From assembly GCA_944389415.1 (NCBI GenBank), contig CALXMF010000001.1, forward strand, positions 62,001 to 126,000: a DNA stretch of 64,000 nucleotides, written 5' to 3'. Both the position numbers and the translations under genes were made by a program. Positions 1 through 10,356 of the stretch are shown here, in pieces. Source of the DNA: an uncultured Spirochaetota bacterium (lineage in GTDB: Bacteria; Spirochaetota; Spirochaetia; Treponematales; Treponemataceae). Every line of letters begins with the position of its first letter. Position 1 is the stretch's first letter. Under the pieces are notes generated by a model that saw only the letters and a program-made list of their open reading frames with translations, was not told the origin of the DNA and ran no database searches.

Positions 1-293
1 TATACCATTTCCAAAATATAATCATCCGCTATCACAAAATCATAGCCAGCCCCGCCCGTCTCCTGGAGTTTTGCAAGCATCGCTTCATCTGTGTCAAAAT
101 TTGCGTAATTTATCCGGCAGCCAGTTTCCTTTTCAAACCCGGATAGAACTTCACGGGGAAACATTCCTGCCCAGGTATACAGATTCAATGTTGTTCCCGC
201 GAGCGGAGACTTTGCATCAGCTTCTTTTCCGCCAAAAGCAAATATAACCGCAGCAGTGAGCAGAAAACTGATCCCTAAAATAACCTTTTTCAT
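1..293 (-). CDS. potD: Spermidine/putrescine ABC transporter substrate-binding protein, N-terminal part
   Basis: This is the first 97 codons of a periplasmic polyamine-binding protein; the rest lies beyond the window edge. The product starts with a short basic stretch and a hydrophobic signal (VILGISFLLTAAVIFAF), then LNLYTWAGMFPREVLSGFEK and YDFVIADDYILEMV, which match the start of the PotD fold and its ligand-cleft strands. There is no cysteine at the signal end, so a classical lipobox is not visible. ATG at 293 follows the potC stop by 6 bp, so it is the last gene of a potA-B-C-D operon. Identity rests on the fold-typical N-terminus and on the operon; the specificity (spermidine or putrescine) cannot be read. 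Confidence 0.88.
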   Translation of the reverse strand, partial: MKKVILGISFLLTAAVIFAFGGKEADAKSPLAGTTLNLYTWAGMFPREVLSGFEKETGCRINYANFDTDEAMLAKLQETGGAGYDFVIADDYILEMV

Positions 294-299
294 ACAATA

Positions 300-1091
300 C
301 TACTCCTGTGAAATATATTGTTGTTTCCGTTTATCAACGATAGCCGTAATACCAATAATTATACAAGTTACTATCAGCATAATCGACGCAAGCGCATTTA
401 TTTCAGGCGTTACACCTGTTTTCAGTTTTGTATAAATAAGAACCGGAAGAGTAGTAACAGTCGGCCCTGTTACCAAAATACTTATTATCACATCATCAAA
501 CGACATGGCAAATGCCAGCAGCATACCTGATATAACAGCAGGAAAAATTTCCGGCAGAATAATATCTCTCAGCACACGCAATGGTTTCGCTCCTAAATCA
601 CGGGCAGCGTCTTCAAGACTCTGATCAATACCGATCAACCGGGCACGAACAGTCAAAAATATATACGGAACACAGAATGTGCAATGTCCTATAATCAGTG
701 TAAGAAAACCAAACGGCAAACGCAACAGAGAAAATACCGCAAGAAAAACCATTCCAAGAATAATCTCCGGAATCATGATTGGTAAAGAAGAAATATATGA
801 AAGCACTTCATGAAACCGGGAATGATATCCACGCATGCCGACCGCGCCCAAAGTTCCTATCAGCGCTGATAAAATACAACTCACTCCCGACACAAGAATG
901 CTATTGAAAAGAGCTTCTCGAATATCACGATTATAAAACAATTCTGTATACCATTTTAAAGAAAAACCTGTCCAGACAGATGATATGCGGGATTCATTAA
1001 ATGAGTATAGAACCGTTATCATAATCGGGATATAAGATAATATCATAATCAAGGTAAGATATACCTTAGGAAAAATCTGCATCTGTTTCAT
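300..1091 (-). CDS. potC: Spermidine/putrescine ABC transporter permease PotC
   Basis: Inner-membrane permease that pairs with PotB to carry polyamines handed over by PotD. It has 263 residues, the usual length for PotC, and about six hydrophobic segments, the first at residues 9-29. The cytoplasmic EAA loop that docks on the ATPase is visible as DAARDLGAKPLRVLRDIILP near residues 160-180. The gene starts 2 bp after the potB stop and ends 6 bp before potD, so it is translated from the same mRNA. The position after PotB and the loop sequence support PotC rather than a generic MalG-type permease. Confidence 0.93.
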   Translation of the reverse strand: MKQMQIFPKVYLTLIMILSYIPIMITVLYSFNESRISSVWTGFSLKWYTELFYNRDIREALFNSILVSGVSCILSALIGTLGAVGMRGYHSRFHEVLSYISSLPIMIPEIILGMVFLAVFSLLRLPFGFLTLIIGHCTFCVPYIFLTVRARLIGIDQSLEDAARDLGAKPLRVLRDIILPEIFPAVISGMLLAFAMSFDDVIISILVTGPTVTTLPVLIYTKLKTGVTPEINALASIMLIVTCIIIGITAIVDKRKQQYISQE

Positions 1092-1093
1092 TT

Positions 1094-1966
1094 CTATATA
1101 AGTCCTTCAAGTGTATCGCTATGTGAAACTTTCCGCTCAATTCCAATAATTACCGAAGTCAGTATCATAAGCACAACAGACAACGCGGCGGCAAACGGTA
1201 TATTCCGCCCTTTGGTCATCTGTTCCTGAATAAGACTGCCGATAAGCACGATTTTACTTCCTCCAAGTAAATCAGCGATAAAAAACAATCCCATCGAAGG
1301 CACAAAAGTCAGAACAATACCTGATAACAGGCCTGGCAGTGTCAGCGGAAAAGTAATCGTCCAAAAGGTCTGTACCCTCTTGGCCCCTAAGTCATGAGCC
1401 GCTTCTATCAAAGAATAATCCAGTTTTTCCGCACTGGAATACACAGATAAAATCATAAATGGGAGCAGAGCATATATCATACCGATAACAACCGCAGGAT
1501 ATGTATATAGCAGTTTTAACGGAGAAGATGTAATATGAAGCCCCATTAACAGTTTATCAAGGACTCCATTGCTGCGAAATACAATAATCCACCCATACAG
1601 GCGAATCAGCGAGCTTGTCCAGAACGGAATCATCAGCAGAAGCATCATACGATTTTTCCATTTACGGTTAAGCTGAGACATATAATAGCCAAAAGTATAT
1701 CCAAGGACAGCGACACATAAAGTAGAAACAGCAGCAAGCCTGAAAGAAGATACAAATGTATGCAGATATAACGGATCAAATATTTTTTTATAATTTTCCA
1801 ATGTAAAATGCAGAATATATCCCCATGTTTCTGAGCGGGTCATAAAACTGAGAAATATCATATATATGATAGGGAAAAAAATAAATAATATTGTTAGAAC
1901 ATAGAGAGGCAATAAAAAAGCAACAGACAGCCGTCGGCTGCGACACCGTTTATCTGACATCATCAT
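1094..1966 (-). CDS. potB: Spermidine/putrescine ABC transporter permease PotB
   Basis: First of the two membrane permeases of the polyamine importer. It has 290 residues with about six membrane segments, beginning near residue 15 after a strongly basic N-terminus (DKRCRSRR). The EAA loop reads [20 protein letters not shown] around residues 195-215, followed by the usual LPGLLSG. The gene overlaps the 3' end of potA by 17 bp, which suggests translational coupling. Three consecutive ATG codons begin the frame, so the true start may be up to two residues downstream. Confidence 0.93.
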   Translation of the reverse strand: MMMSDKRCRSRRLSVAFLLPLYVLTILFIFFPIIYMIFLSFMTRSETWGYILHFTLENYKKIFDPLYLHTFVSSFRLAAVSTLCVAVLGYTFGYYMSQLNRKWKNRMMLLLMIPFWTSSLIRLYGWIIVFRSNGVLDKLLMGLHITSSPLKLLYTYPAVVIGMIYALLPFMILSVYSSAEKLDYSLIEAAHDLGAKRVQTFWTITFPLTLPGLLSGIVLTFVPSMGLFFIADLLGGSKIVLIGSLIQEQMTKGRNIPFAAALSVVLMILTSVIIGIERKVSHSDTLEGLI

Positions 1967-2921
1967 TTACCAATATCGCATCTTTTGTACGCCAGCCAAT
2001 AGGAATCTCTTCTCCTACCATAACGTCCGCATCAATACCATAACGGCTCGCAGTGACCTCTTGGCCATCCCGCATCTTAAACAGAATGCGAAGCTGACCG
2101 CCGTTAAACGATTTTTCCTTTACTGTAGCCGGATAGATACATTCAGCCTCACCATCATGAAGAATATTCTCTGTCCGCACTGCTATTACTGTACCATTCT
2201 GCCGGATGATATTCGCGTTTCCAACAAAACTGGCAACATAACTTGTACGAGGAGCATAATAAATTTCATTTGGAGTACCTACCTGTTCAAGGATTCCTCT
2301 GTGCATGACAGCAATACGGTCTGACATATTTATAGCCTCTTCCTGATCATGCGTAATATAAATGAAAGTTATCCCCAGTTGTTTCTGCAGACGCTTTAAT
2401 TCAATCTGCATTTGACGCCGCAGTTTTAAATCAAGCGCACCAAGCGGTTCATCAAGCAGAAGTACTTTTGGTTTATTAATTACTGCCCGTGCAATTGCGA
2501 CCCGCTGTTTCTGTCCTCCAGAAAGTTCTGCAGGTCTTCGATTACCGAAGCCATCAAGCTGAATGAGATGCAGCATTTCATTGACCCTGCATTTTATTTC
2601 ATCTCGCGGAACACGGCGCAGTTTGAGCCCATATCCTATATTTTCTGCAACACTCATATGCGGGAATAATGCATAATTTTGAAAAACAGTATTTACGTCA
2701 CGACTGCTGGCATCTTCAAGCGTTATATTTTTTCCATCCAGCCACACTTCGCCTTTATCAGGATCTTCGAGCCCGGCAATAATACGCAGTGTTGTCGTTT
2801 TACCGCATCCGGAAGAACCGAGCAGAGTAACAAATTCCCCTCCATCTACGTCAAGAGACACGCCCTTCAGCACAGGAACGGAGCCAAATTGCTTATGCAG
2901 ATTTTTAAGCTGTAACAGCAC
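1950..2921 (-). CDS. potA: Spermidine/putrescine ABC transporter ATPase PotA
   Basis: Cytoplasmic ATPase that drives the PotBCD importer. Visible motifs are the Walker A box [10 protein letters not shown], the signature [14 protein letters not shown], Walker [13 protein letters not shown] and the H-loop in YITHDQEEA; a TOBE-like C-terminal region follows from about residue 250. I place the start at GTG 2921, giving 323 residues, because the protein then begins with [12 protein letters not shown] as ABC ATPases do. A GGAGG lies at 2937-2941, although its 15-nt spacing is long. An ATG at 2999 would add 26 residues, but its codons contain a TTGACA promoter element. It is the first gene of the pot operon. 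Confidence 0.93.
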   Translation of the reverse strand: MLLQLKNLHKQFGSVPVLKGVSLDVDGGEFVTLLGSSGCGKTTTLRIIAGLEDPDKGEVWLDGKNITLEDASSRDVNTVFQNYALFPHMSVAENIGYGLKLRRVPRDEIKCRVNEMLHLIQLDGFGNRRPAELSGGQKQRVAIARAVINKPKVLLLDEPLGALDLKLRRQMQIELKRLQKQLGITFIYITHDQEEAINMSDRIAVMHRGILEQVGTPNEIYYAPRTSYVASFVGNANIIRQNGTVIAVRTENILHDGEAECIYPATVKEKSFNGGQLRILFKMRDGQEVTASRYGIDADVMVGEEIPIGWRTKDAILVNDDVR

Positions 2922-2961
2922 CTCAGATATCCACTGCCTCCGTTTTTTGTATTTGCCAGTA

Positions 2962-2990
2962 ATGATGATTAATGCCGGCAATTTTGTCAA
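2962..2990 (-). promoter_or_regulatory. Candidate promoter of the pot operon
   Basis: On the minus strand TTGACA (2990-2985) is followed after 17 bp by CATCAT (2967-2962), which matches the -10 consensus at four of six positions. The site lies between the YesN-type gene and the GTG start proposed for potA. Confidence 0.4.
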
Positions 2991-3032
2991 GTTCTGCAAT
3001 AAAACGCGATACTGACAGTATACACAAGCAGC

Positions 3033-4691
3033 TCAAGACGAAGCAGATGTGCGGAATAATTCTGGCTGAACACCAACAACTTTATAAAATAAGCGGCTAA
3101 AATGCTCAACGCTATTAAAACCAACCATGAGACTAATCTGAGCTAAAGACAGAGTCGTATCAACCAACAATTCTTTAGCACGTGATATCCGTAAAGAAAT
3201 GATATAATTATGGAAAGATGTTCCTGTCACCCGAGTAAACCGAGTCATAAAAATTTTTTCATCCATTTCGATATACGAGGCAACACTCCCTGACGCGATC
3301 CCCGGATCCATGAAATTTTCGGCAATAAATCTAAGTGCCTGGTGCAGACTATCTTCCTGATGTCGCTCCTGTTGTGACTGCATATATTCAAGCAAATGGC
3401 GCAGATAATTGGAGACCCAGCATTCCAACTCAGCGATACTATTCAAATGCATAACACGAGCATAATAATTATCTTCTTTTTGGAATAATTTCCAAAAATC
3501 AATGTTATACTGCCTGAGGAGCACTGATACCTGATAAATAATATACAGACATTCTTGTTTTGCTTCTTCCAAAGGACGAATATATAGACCAGTAACGATT
3601 TCTTCCTGCATCTGCTTAACAAGTTTCTCATCCATTGTTTTGAGCGCTAGACATAGTCCGCTATAACGGTCTGCGGAATTTTCAGCCGCCTCTATAGAAA
3701 TTTTAGCATCATCATGTTCTGTATATATTCCGCTGAATCCCAGAAGAAATTTCATGCTAATTCGTCTTTCAGCTTCAAGACAGGCAGAATGAAAATCTCG
3801 TTCACTATGTGACAGTCGGCTGATTCCTGCAGTAACAGATAAATTCATATACATCAGCCATAAATCCTGCATTTCACGGCACATGGCAGGTATATCCCGT
3901 TCAGCAATCAATCCGTCTCCTATTGGACAAAATAGTATATACTGAAAAGCCGATAAAGACGCAAATATACAGTGCTGCATAAACGGAAGCTCTGAAACAA
4001 ATCCTACAAATGGACTTACAAGCGATGACTGAATATCATTGCCGAAGCGTTCCTTTTCTTTGCAGAACGCATCTATTTCAAATTCCACAATGACATATAT
4101 AGAAGATAATCCTATTTCCTTAAAAAAATAAGATGCAGCGGCTCCACCAAACTCCGCTGCCTTAATTAATAAGTCTCCCCTGCTTTCCGGCATTTCCTGT
4201 CCTTGCCAGCCAGGGATAAACGTATCTCCTTTTCCAACTTTTTTAAATACATATTCGAGCTCTTTTTCTACGGGAATAAAAAACACAGAATAATTCCAAT
4301 CACGAGAAGAAAGTAAATGCGATACCGTTTGTAAATGATGGCACAACAAGGAGCGGGATAGTTCCGGTTTTAATAAATAGTCCGAAGCCCCATATCTAAA
4401 AGCATTACGCATCAGATGAATATCTGTGTAATCACACAATATATGAAGCACTGGATACATTTTCTGTGAATACAAAAAAGTTAATAACTCAAGGATATCT
4501 GCCTGAGGTTCCTGTACATCACACAGAATAAAATCTATTTTTTTGTGAATACCAGCAAGTATCATATCCATAATTTGGCGTGAAGTATAATTTTCTGTGA
4601 TAACCTCAAACTGATAATCCTGCCAGCATATTATATCCAGCAGCATAGAGCGAACCGTCGGATCTTGTTCTATAATAACAGTTCTATACAT
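3033..4691 (-). CDS. YesN-type response regulator with AraC DNA-binding domain
   Basis: Cytoplasmic transcription regulator, 552 residues. The N-terminal receiver domain (about 1-120) shows the acidic pair in IIEQDPTV and the phosphoacceptor aspartate in FILCDVQEP; the conserved lysine is in YLLKPEL. A long middle region of about 300 residues has no motif I recognise. The C-terminal AraC helix-turn-helix domain (about 450-552) contains ISRAKELLVDTTLSLAQISL and VGFNSVEHFSRLFYKVVG. It overlaps the sensor kinase gene by 8 bp and must be its partner. In Firmicutes such pairs usually control nearby sugar importers; here the downstream neighbour is the polyamine operon, so its target is unknown. 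Confidence 0.9.
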   Translation of the reverse strand: MYRTVIIEQDPTVRSMLLDIICWQDYQFEVITENYTSRQIMDMILAGIHKKIDFILCDVQEPQADILELLTFLYSQKMYPVLHILCDYTDIHLMRNAFRYGASDYLLKPELSRSLLCHHLQTVSHLLSSRDWNYSVFFIPVEKELEYVFKKVGKGDTFIPGWQGQEMPESRGDLLIKAAEFGGAAASYFFKEIGLSSIYVIVEFEIDAFCKEKERFGNDIQSSLVSPFVGFVSELPFMQHCIFASLSAFQYILFCPIGDGLIAERDIPAMCREMQDLWLMYMNLSVTAGISRLSHSERDFHSACLEAERRISMKFLLGFSGIYTEHDDAKISIEAAENSADRYSGLCLALKTMDEKLVKQMQEEIVTGLYIRPLEEAKQECLYIIYQVSVLLRQYNIDFWKLFQKEDNYYARVMHLNSIAELECWVSNYLRHLLEYMQSQQERHQEDSLHQALRFIAENFMDPGIASGSVASYIEMDEKIFMTRFTRVTGTSFHNYIISLRISRAKELLVDTTLSLAQISLMVGFNSVEHFSRLFYKVVGVQPELFRTSASS

Positions 4692-6498
4692 GGTGTGTAC
4701 TTCTTATCTGATAAGGAATACGAATCAATGTTGAAGTAAGTTCTCCAGGACTACCGGAAATTGTTAAACCATACCCACTTCCATAATTCATTTTAAGGCG
4801 ATTGTTAATATTCCAGAGCCCGATTTTACAATAATCCATATTCTCTATATCACTATCACTATTTAGGATCTTATTAACATCATCCCGATCCATACTGCCG
4901 CCATTATCAATGACCTCAATACACAGACTATCGCTGTCTCTAAAAATCTTTATCGTAATCAGCCCTGGAACATCCATATTATCAAACCCATGAACAATGG
5001 AGTTTTCCAGAATAGGCTGCAGCGTAAGTCTTGGCAGCAGACAATCAAGACAACCATCTGAAATTTCATAAGAAACATCAAAACTATCTGAATACCTAAT
5101 TTTCATCAGATAGGTATAACTTTGCAGCAATTCCGTTTCATCCTGGATTGTCCATAAAGAAGTGTTTCCTCGATATGATGCAGATAGAATGCGAATAAGC
5201 GCTTCTGCCATATTTTTTAAGCTATCAAATTTTGCCACCTGTGCCATAAACCGCAGTGAGTTAAGCATATTTACCAAGAAATGCGGATTTATTTGTGCCC
5301 GCAATGATCGATATTCCGCCTCGAAAATTTGCTGGCTTGCGATGACCTCATTCTTGTGTTTTTGCTCAAGAGCACAAACCATCGCATTAAATGATGTCTG
5401 CAACTGTTTAGTTTCATACACACCTTCGTCCGCAATTCGATAGGACAAATCACCTTTTTCTATATCTGAAAACGCAGTTTGTAAATGTTCCAGAGGGAAA
5501 ATAAATCCATACATAAAACACACTGCAAATATAATAAACACACAAATTACAAATCCAACACAAATACAAATCCGAAAAAGCATTGCATAAAAGTCATGTA
5601 ATAACCGGCTTTGATTTAATACAGTAACTACATTCAACGGGACGCCCGCAAGAGAGCGGACAATACATTTATATGATTGATTATTTGCTGCATAATCAAG
5701 ATACGCGCTGTCTACTTTTTCTGGATCAAGGTAAGAAATAAATTGATTATATATTTCACCATGATCGGGCAGAACAGGAACCGTATTCACATTAGATGCT
5801 AAGATACGGCCGGTCTTTGTCATAATATACATATTCCCTAATCTGGTATTGCCATCAAGCTCTACAAGAAGATCCTTGATCTGAGAACGAAAAAAAAGAA
5901 CAACAGCCTGCAAATCAGCAGTATTCTGATTTTGTTTTTTAGGTGCATATGCTGCAGCAAGATAAATATGCTTTCTACTAAGCGACAATGCCTCTACTTC
6001 ATCTGTATCAGGAAGCGCACCTACAAACACTTTTCCGCGCTGGGATACAGCAGATTCATACCATGAAGCTGTAGCTATTCCATCAAACGATAACAGTGCC
6101 GTCCCACTCGCAGAGATTATCGAGCCATCAGAAAAATAAAACACTAGTGAAATAATGTCTGTAGAAGGATCCAGCATCTTTTCAACCCGATTCTGAAGAA
6201 GACCATAAGCAGAAAAATAATCGTCCCCTTTAGCCGCCGCGACATCTGCCGCCAGTGACAGCAAACGCCCCTGATCCAAATTCATCATGTGTGTCAAACG
6301 AAGAGACATATCATGAATCTCTTTTTGCAGAACGGATAACATACTTTTCTGGGACAACTCAATCAGTTCTAATGCGGAGCCAAGTTCTTTTTTATAGGAT
6401 GAAACAGAAAGAGAAACTGCCATGCCTATGATTGGAATGAACACAAGAACAGCAAAGACAGCAATATACAGGATAGAGGGACGCCTTTTATACATCAT
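4684..6498 (-). CDS. YesM-type membrane sensor histidine kinase
   Basis: Sensor kinase of 604 residues that phosphorylates the downstream AraC-type regulator. A first membrane segment lies at about residues 9-29, then about 270 extracytoplasmic residues, a second segment near 300-325 and a HAMP region. The His_kinase motif is AQINPHFLVNMLNSLRFMAQ, with the phosphorylated histidine in NPHFL. The ATP-binding domain shows LQPILENSIVHGFDN and VIDNGGSMD, though the later G-boxes are poorly conserved. The start is one of two adjacent ATGs at 6498/6495. A -10 box ends only 8 bp upstream and there is no Shine-Dalgarno sequence. The ligand is not deducible. Confidence 0.9.
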   Translation of the reverse strand: MMYKRRPSILYIAVFAVLVFIPIIGMAVSLSVSSYKKELGSALELIELSQKSMLSVLQKEIHDMSLRLTHMMNLDQGRLLSLAADVAAAKGDDYFSAYGLLQNRVEKMLDPSTDIISLVFYFSDGSIISASGTALLSFDGIATASWYESAVSQRGKVFVGALPDTDEVEALSLSRKHIYLAAAYAPKKQNQNTADLQAVVLFFRSQIKDLLVELDGNTRLGNMYIMTKTGRILASNVNTVPVLPDHGEIYNQFISYLDPEKVDSAYLDYAANNQSYKCIVRSLAGVPLNVVTVLNQSRLLHDFYAMLFRICICVGFVICVFIIFAVCFMYGFIFPLEHLQTAFSDIEKGDLSYRIADEGVYETKQLQTSFNAMVCALEQKHKNEVIASQQIFEAEYRSLRAQINPHFLVNMLNSLRFMAQVAKFDSLKNMAEALIRILSASYRGNTSLWTIQDETELLQSYTYLMKIRYSDSFDVSYEISDGCLDCLLPRLTLQPILENSIVHGFDNMDVPGLITIKIFRDSDSLCIEVIDNGGSMDRDDVNKILNSDSDIENMDYCKIGLWNINNRLKMNYGSGYGLTISGSPGELTSTLIRIPYQIRSTHHV

Positions 6499-6506
6499 AT
6501 TTCTTT

Positions 6507-6535
6507 ATATTAAGACCAGATTGTAAATTTTGCAA
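6507..6535 (-). promoter_or_regulatory. Candidate promoter of the YesM/YesN operon
   Basis: On the minus strand TTGCAA (6535-6530) and TAATAT (6512-6507) are separated by 17 bp. Transcription would start around 6500, at or next to the ATG at 6498, predicting a leaderless or near-leaderless mRNA. Confidence 0.5.
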
Positions 6536-6550
6536 CTATTAGAATAACAT

Positions 6551-7324
6551 TTATGAAAAATCATTTCTCAGGAAAACAAAAACTGTATCACTTGAAAGAT
6601 TTTCTGCATAAGAAAAACCCAACCTATCAAAACGGGAAAGTTCTGTAATATTTTCTATATTATTCTCCGCCATAAAACGGACCATTTCACCACGAGCCAT
6701 CTTCACATATACACCTTTTTCTTTGATTTTTCCTGATTCCAACTGTCCAAATACACATGAAACAAACTGATCAGCAGAAGATAACCATGGTGTTATTGTT
6801 TTGCTGTATTCCACAGAAGCAAGATTTACAATTACAACCTTATTGACTTCATCACGAATAAGTTCTCTATATAAAGAATCTTTCCAGAAATCATATAAAT
6901 TATTACAAAAATCTGTTTGCAATTTTGTCTGCATTTCAAGCCGATATGGTAAGACTGCATCAAGAGGTTTTAGAATACCATAAAAACCGGATAAAATACG
7001 CAGATGAGTTTGCACATAATCAAAATATCGGTCTTCAAAAACATGCGGCGCCATGTATTTATACTGAATTCCATCATACGACAACAAGGCGCTATTTCCA
7101 GTATAAAGCAGGTTTTCATCAAGAATCATGGAACGAAAACGTATATAATTCTCTCGAACAAGGCTCTCACTGCACCGAAGCAAATCCTTCAATTCTTGAT
7201 ATGACAGAGTCTGTATATATTCAAGCAGTTTTTTTGAATAATCAAGTAACGTAGGTATCGACTTCGGCTGAGGAAATTCTGTATGTGTACACATCCGTTT
7301 TGCAGGTGAAATCAGAATTTTCAT
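6551..7324 (-). CDS. yaaA: YaaA/DUF328 family protein (peroxide stress response)
   Basis: Cytoplasmic protein of 257 residues, the normal length for YaaA. The family start MKILISPAKRM is clear, as are YTGNSALLSYDGIQYKYM and LRILSGFYGILKPLDAVLPY further in. In E. coli the family member lowers free iron during hydrogen peroxide stress; that role is carried over by family membership only. It stands alone between the two-component operon and a flavin reductase-like gene, all on the minus strand. No Shine-Dalgarno sequence precedes the ATG. Confidence 0.9.
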   Translation of the reverse strand: MKILISPAKRMCTHTEFPQPKSIPTLLDYSKKLLEYIQTLSYQELKDLLRCSESLVRENYIRFRSMILDENLLYTGNSALLSYDGIQYKYMAPHVFEDRYFDYVQTHLRILSGFYGILKPLDAVLPYRLEMQTKLQTDFCNNLYDFWKDSLYRELIRDEVNKVVIVNLASVEYSKTITPWLSSADQFVSCVFGQLESGKIKEKGVYVKMARGEMVRFMAENNIENITELSRFDRLGFSYAENLSSDTVFVFLRNDFS

Positions 7325-7332
7325 AATATAAA

Positions 7333-7361
7333 ATCATATACGCATTTCTATCAGCTCAACA
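7333..7361 (-). promoter_or_regulatory. Possible promoter of yaaA
   Basis: On the minus strand TGTTGA (7361-7356), 17 bp, then TATGAT (7338-7333), ending 8 bp before the ATG. The -35 match is weak and the region is AT-rich, so this is tentative. Confidence 0.3.
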
Positions 7362-7479
7362 GTATGATTGTTCAAGATTAACAGAAAAAACTGGTAATAA
7401 ATAATATTACCCAATAATCACCTTTCACTTTCCCCAATATACTAACTGTACCCTATTTTAAGCACAAGAATATATGATT

Positions 7480-7992
7480 CTATTTTTCCTGCATAACAAT
7501 CTTGTCGATACCACAAACATACATGGTATGAAAATCTTTATTGGGATACCATTTTGAAATAATCTCTTTATCTACAAATTGCCCTTCTTCTAGCTCCTGG
7601 GCAAAAAGTTTTCTGCAAAATAATACCAATCGTGATTCATCAAAAAAAGGAATCCCATTATCATGACAAACGGTCAGTCCAGCCCTTTGTATTTTAGGTT
7701 CATCCCTGCCAGACACACTTCCCAAATAAGAAAGCTGTTTGCGAAAAGAAGCCCCTAGAATATTTAGTGATAAATACGCCCCGGCATCTATAAATTCTTT
7801 AGTATACCGCTGAGGACGAATAAAGATAAATGCAGCAGGCATTCCCCACATAATACCTAAGCCTCCCCATGAGGCAGTCATTGTATTAACCACACCATCT
7901 TTCTCCGCGGTGATGAGCATCCAATCAGAACCAATTAAAGAAAACACATTCTGAGTCAATTCATCCGGAGTAATTGATTTAAACATATGCAT
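7480..7992 (-). CDS. Flavin reductase-like (flavoredoxin) domain protein
   Basis: Small cytoplasmic protein of 170 residues made of a single FMN-binding split-barrel domain. LITAEKDGVVNTMTASWGGL near residues 26-45 is the typical flavin-binding start, followed by AFIFIRPQRYTKEFID and LSYLGSVSGRD. Such proteins bind FMN and act as flavin reductases or redox partners; the electron partner is not apparent here. The frame has ATG codons at 7992 and 7986; the second would give a -10 to start distance of 9 bp, like several other genes in this window. It is flanked by yaaA and a chemoreceptor on the same strand, with no sign of an operon. Confidence 0.82.
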   Translation of the reverse strand: MHMFKSITPDELTQNVFSLIGSDWMLITAEKDGVVNTMTASWGGLGIMWGMPAAFIFIRPQRYTKEFIDAGAYLSLNILGASFRKQLSYLGSVSGRDEPKIQRAGLTVCHDNGIPFFDESRLVLFCRKLFAQELEEGQFVDKEIISKWYPNKDFHTMYVCGIDKIVMQEK

Positions 7993-7995
7993 AAT

Positions 7996-8026
7996 TATAT
8001 ATGGAAGATTCAGCCGAATTTGTCAA
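7996..8026 (-). promoter_or_regulatory. Possible promoter of the flavin reductase-like gene
   Basis: On the minus strand TTGACA (8026-8021) precedes TATATA (8001-7996) with a 19-bp spacer, longer than optimal. It lies immediately before the candidate start codons at 7992 and 7986. Confidence 0.35.
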
Positions 8027-8060
8027 TAATACTATAAATTACTTGTACCCCAAAATAACA

Positions 8061-8101
8061 AAAATAGGTACAGAGAAATATTTCTTTCCTGTACCTATTT
8101 T
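8061..8101 (-). terminator. Rho-independent terminator after the chemoreceptor gene
   Basis: A perfect 13-bp inverted repeat, AAAATAGGTACAG (8061-8073) and CTGTACCTATTTT (8089-8101), encloses a 15-nt loop. On the minus strand it is followed by a T-rich run and lies 15 bp past the stop of the chemoreceptor gene. Confidence 0.8.
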
Positions 8102-8115
8102 GCGTTGTCTCATTC

Positions 8116-10296
8116 TTACAATGTAAAACCGGCAGTTATACTGTGCAAGCCTTCTATCGCATCTCTATTTTCGTTAGATTGCTTGGTAATAATATCCACA
8201 GCTCCATTTATACCTTCAACAGCCCGCGAAATTTGCACGGACATCTCCTGAACCTGCTGGGATATCTGCGCGACACGATTCATTTCGTGGAGAATGGTCT
8301 CAGAACCATTATTCATTTCAATAGAACTATCACGAACATGGATAGTTACATCCTGAATACTTTTCAGAGCCTCGAGAACCTGTTTACTACCTTCATTCTG
8401 CTCCTGCATAGCAAGAACAATCTGATCCGTTAATTTACTCACCTGATCAATCTGGGCAACAACAGTATCAAAAGAATCTCCCGCCTGTTTTGACGCATCT
8501 ACGATATTTTTTATTGCATCTACAATACTTTGCAGTTCTGAGGCAATAGTCTGCGATTGCTGAGCCGAATCCTCTGCCAGTTTTCTGATCTCATCAGCAA
8601 CAACAGAAAACCCTTTTCCTGCATCACCAGCATGCGCTGCCTCAATTGCCGCATTCATCGCAAGCAGATTAGTTTGACTTGCAATTGAATTAATCACTTC
8701 ATTAGCTTCAAGTAAATGAGAAGACAATCCCGCTACAGAAGTAACTAAATCTTCTACAGTATTAATATTACCGCTACCTTTAGCAGAAGATTGTTTAAGA
8801 AGAGTAAAGCTACCAGATGCTTTATTAAGATTATTTGAAATTGAATTAATATTAGAAACCATTTGCTGAACTGCTGCCGATGACTCATTTAAAGCCGCAG
8901 ACTGATTTTCAATCTGTTCAGTAAGAACACCAATATTTTTTACAATTTCCTGCACAGTCGCAGACGTTTCTGTGACAGATGCGCTTTGTTCTTCTGTGTG
9001 AAAATTAAGATCAGAGATATTTGCACTAATACTCGTTATGTCACTTTGTATCTGAGTAGTTTGATTTTCCAGATTTTCAGAAATATCTTTCATAAAAGCA
9101 GAACGATTACTAATATTCCGCATGATTTCCTGGAGATTCGCAACAAATTGATTAAAATAAGAACCTAGCTCTGCAATTTCATCTGTTCCACGAACATCCA
9201 ATCTAACAGTCAAGTCACCTTTTCCCTCAGCAATATCTTTTAGGGAATCTGTTGTTCTGGATATTGGCCTAGCAATACCAGCCCCAATCAGTAAAGAACC
9301 AAGAATCAGTATTACAGATACAATAAGGATCAATAAAGCCGTATTCCATGCCAAACTCGTTGCAGTTCTGTATAAGAAGCTTTCAGGTACACTTAAATAC
9401 AACGAAAATGGTGTATTATCTATAGAGAATTTTGCAAGACGACACATTGTACCATCCCTGCTATATACGGTCTGTCCCGTCGTACTGTCCGAAAGAACCG
9501 CTACAGCATCTTTAAAACCATTTGACAATGAATCAATCTTCAGAATATCATTATACTGTGTAGTAAATTCCACGTATTTACCAGAAGCTGTGTCATAACG
9601 TAACCAAGAAGCAAGTTGTCCAAATTCATCAAGCATAACCATAGAACTATCTGTCCCAAAAGTTGTCCCAAAATCCTCGACCAGGACTCCATAAATCCGC
9701 TGAAACTCACTTTCTGTTAAAACTGCCCCCAAAATACCACAAACACGATTATCTCTCATTATAGAACTAGCGACTATACATTGCTTCTCCATTGTACTTG
9801 CTGATAATACAATATTTGAAGTATACAAACGGACATTTCCCTGCGGATTATTTACAATCAAATAGTTATAATAATCCCTATCATCAAGCAGAGACAACGG
9901 AGAATTCATTTGGGTATTATCTAAAGTCATTTTGTTATTTTTATAAGGATTTCCCTCTAAGTTGTTTGAAATCCAGTAAGACCCATCATGATCTACTAAA
10001 AGAAAACGCTGAATATAATCTATTTCACTGCTGTTCTTTTTCAGAAGCGGACCTGCCTGCTGCCAATCAAGTTCCTGCACATATGAAACATTTGAATTGG
10101 ATAACACAACATTTTGAATACCTGCAAACATCGAAGAAACCCCTTCTCCTACACGCCCGCAGTATTCATTCATTAACATTTCTGCAGTTGCTGTTAAGTC
10201 AGTACGTGTTAAAAAATAAATAATACATAAACCCGCAATAGTCGGAACCAATGACAATAAAGTAAATAAAAACGCAATCTTTCTTCGTAATTTCAT
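8116..10296 (-). CDS. Methyl-accepting chemotaxis protein, transmembrane
   Basis: Chemoreceptor of 726 residues that would control CheA in the polar arrays. Membrane segment 1 spans about residues 8-30, followed by a roughly 285-residue periplasmic sensor that resembles a Cache-type domain (with [10 protein letters not shown] and [20 protein letters not shown]). Membrane segment 2 lies near 317-340, then HAMP ([20 protein letters not shown]). The signalling tip is [20 protein letters not shown] followed by [20 protein letters not shown]. The protein ends in GFTL with no CheR-binding pentapeptide. AAGGA precedes the ATG by about 7 nt. A sigma-28-like promoter lies upstream. The ligand is unknown. 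Confidence 0.96.
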   Translation of the reverse strand: MKLRRKIAFLFTLLSLVPTIAGLCIIYFLTRTDLTATAEMLMNEYCGRVGEGVSSMFAGIQNVVLSNSNVSYVQELDWQQAGPLLKKNSSEIDYIQRFLLVDHDGSYWISNNLEGNPYKNNKMTLDNTQMNSPLSLLDDRDYYNYLIVNNPQGNVRLYTSNIVLSASTMEKQCIVASSIMRDNRVCGILGAVLTESEFQRIYGVLVEDFGTTFGTDSSMVMLDEFGQLASWLRYDTASGKYVEFTTQYNDILKIDSLSNGFKDAVAVLSDSTTGQTVYSRDGTMCRLAKFSIDNTPFSLYLSVPESFLYRTATSLAWNTALLILIVSVILILGSLLIGAGIARPISRTTDSLKDIAEGKGDLTVRLDVRGTDEIAELGSYFNQFVANLQEIMRNISNRSAFMKDISENLENQTTQIQSDITSISANISDLNFHTEEQSASVTETSATVQEIVKNIGVLTEQIENQSAALNESSAAVQQMVSNINSISNNLNKASGSFTLLKQSSAKGSGNINTVEDLVTSVAGLSSHLLEANEVINSIASQTNLLAMNAAIEAAHAGDAGKGFSVVADEIRKLAEDSAQQSQTIASELQSIVDAIKNIVDASKQAGDSFDTVVAQIDQVSKLTDQIVLAMQEQNEGSKQVLEALKSIQDVTIHVRDSSIEMNNGSETILHEMNRVAQISQQVQEMSVQISRAVEGINGAVDIITKQSNENRDAIEGLHSITAGFTL

Positions 10297-10356
10297 AATA
10301 AATCCTTAATAATTAAAATATTTTGAACTATTTTTTATAAAACTATCTATAATTAG

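Noticed and set aside
2922..2999. N-terminal extension of potA from ATG 2999
   Set aside because: The extra residues are not ABC ATPase-like, and the codons contain TTGACA with a spaced -10 candidate, so the stretch reads better as a promoter.
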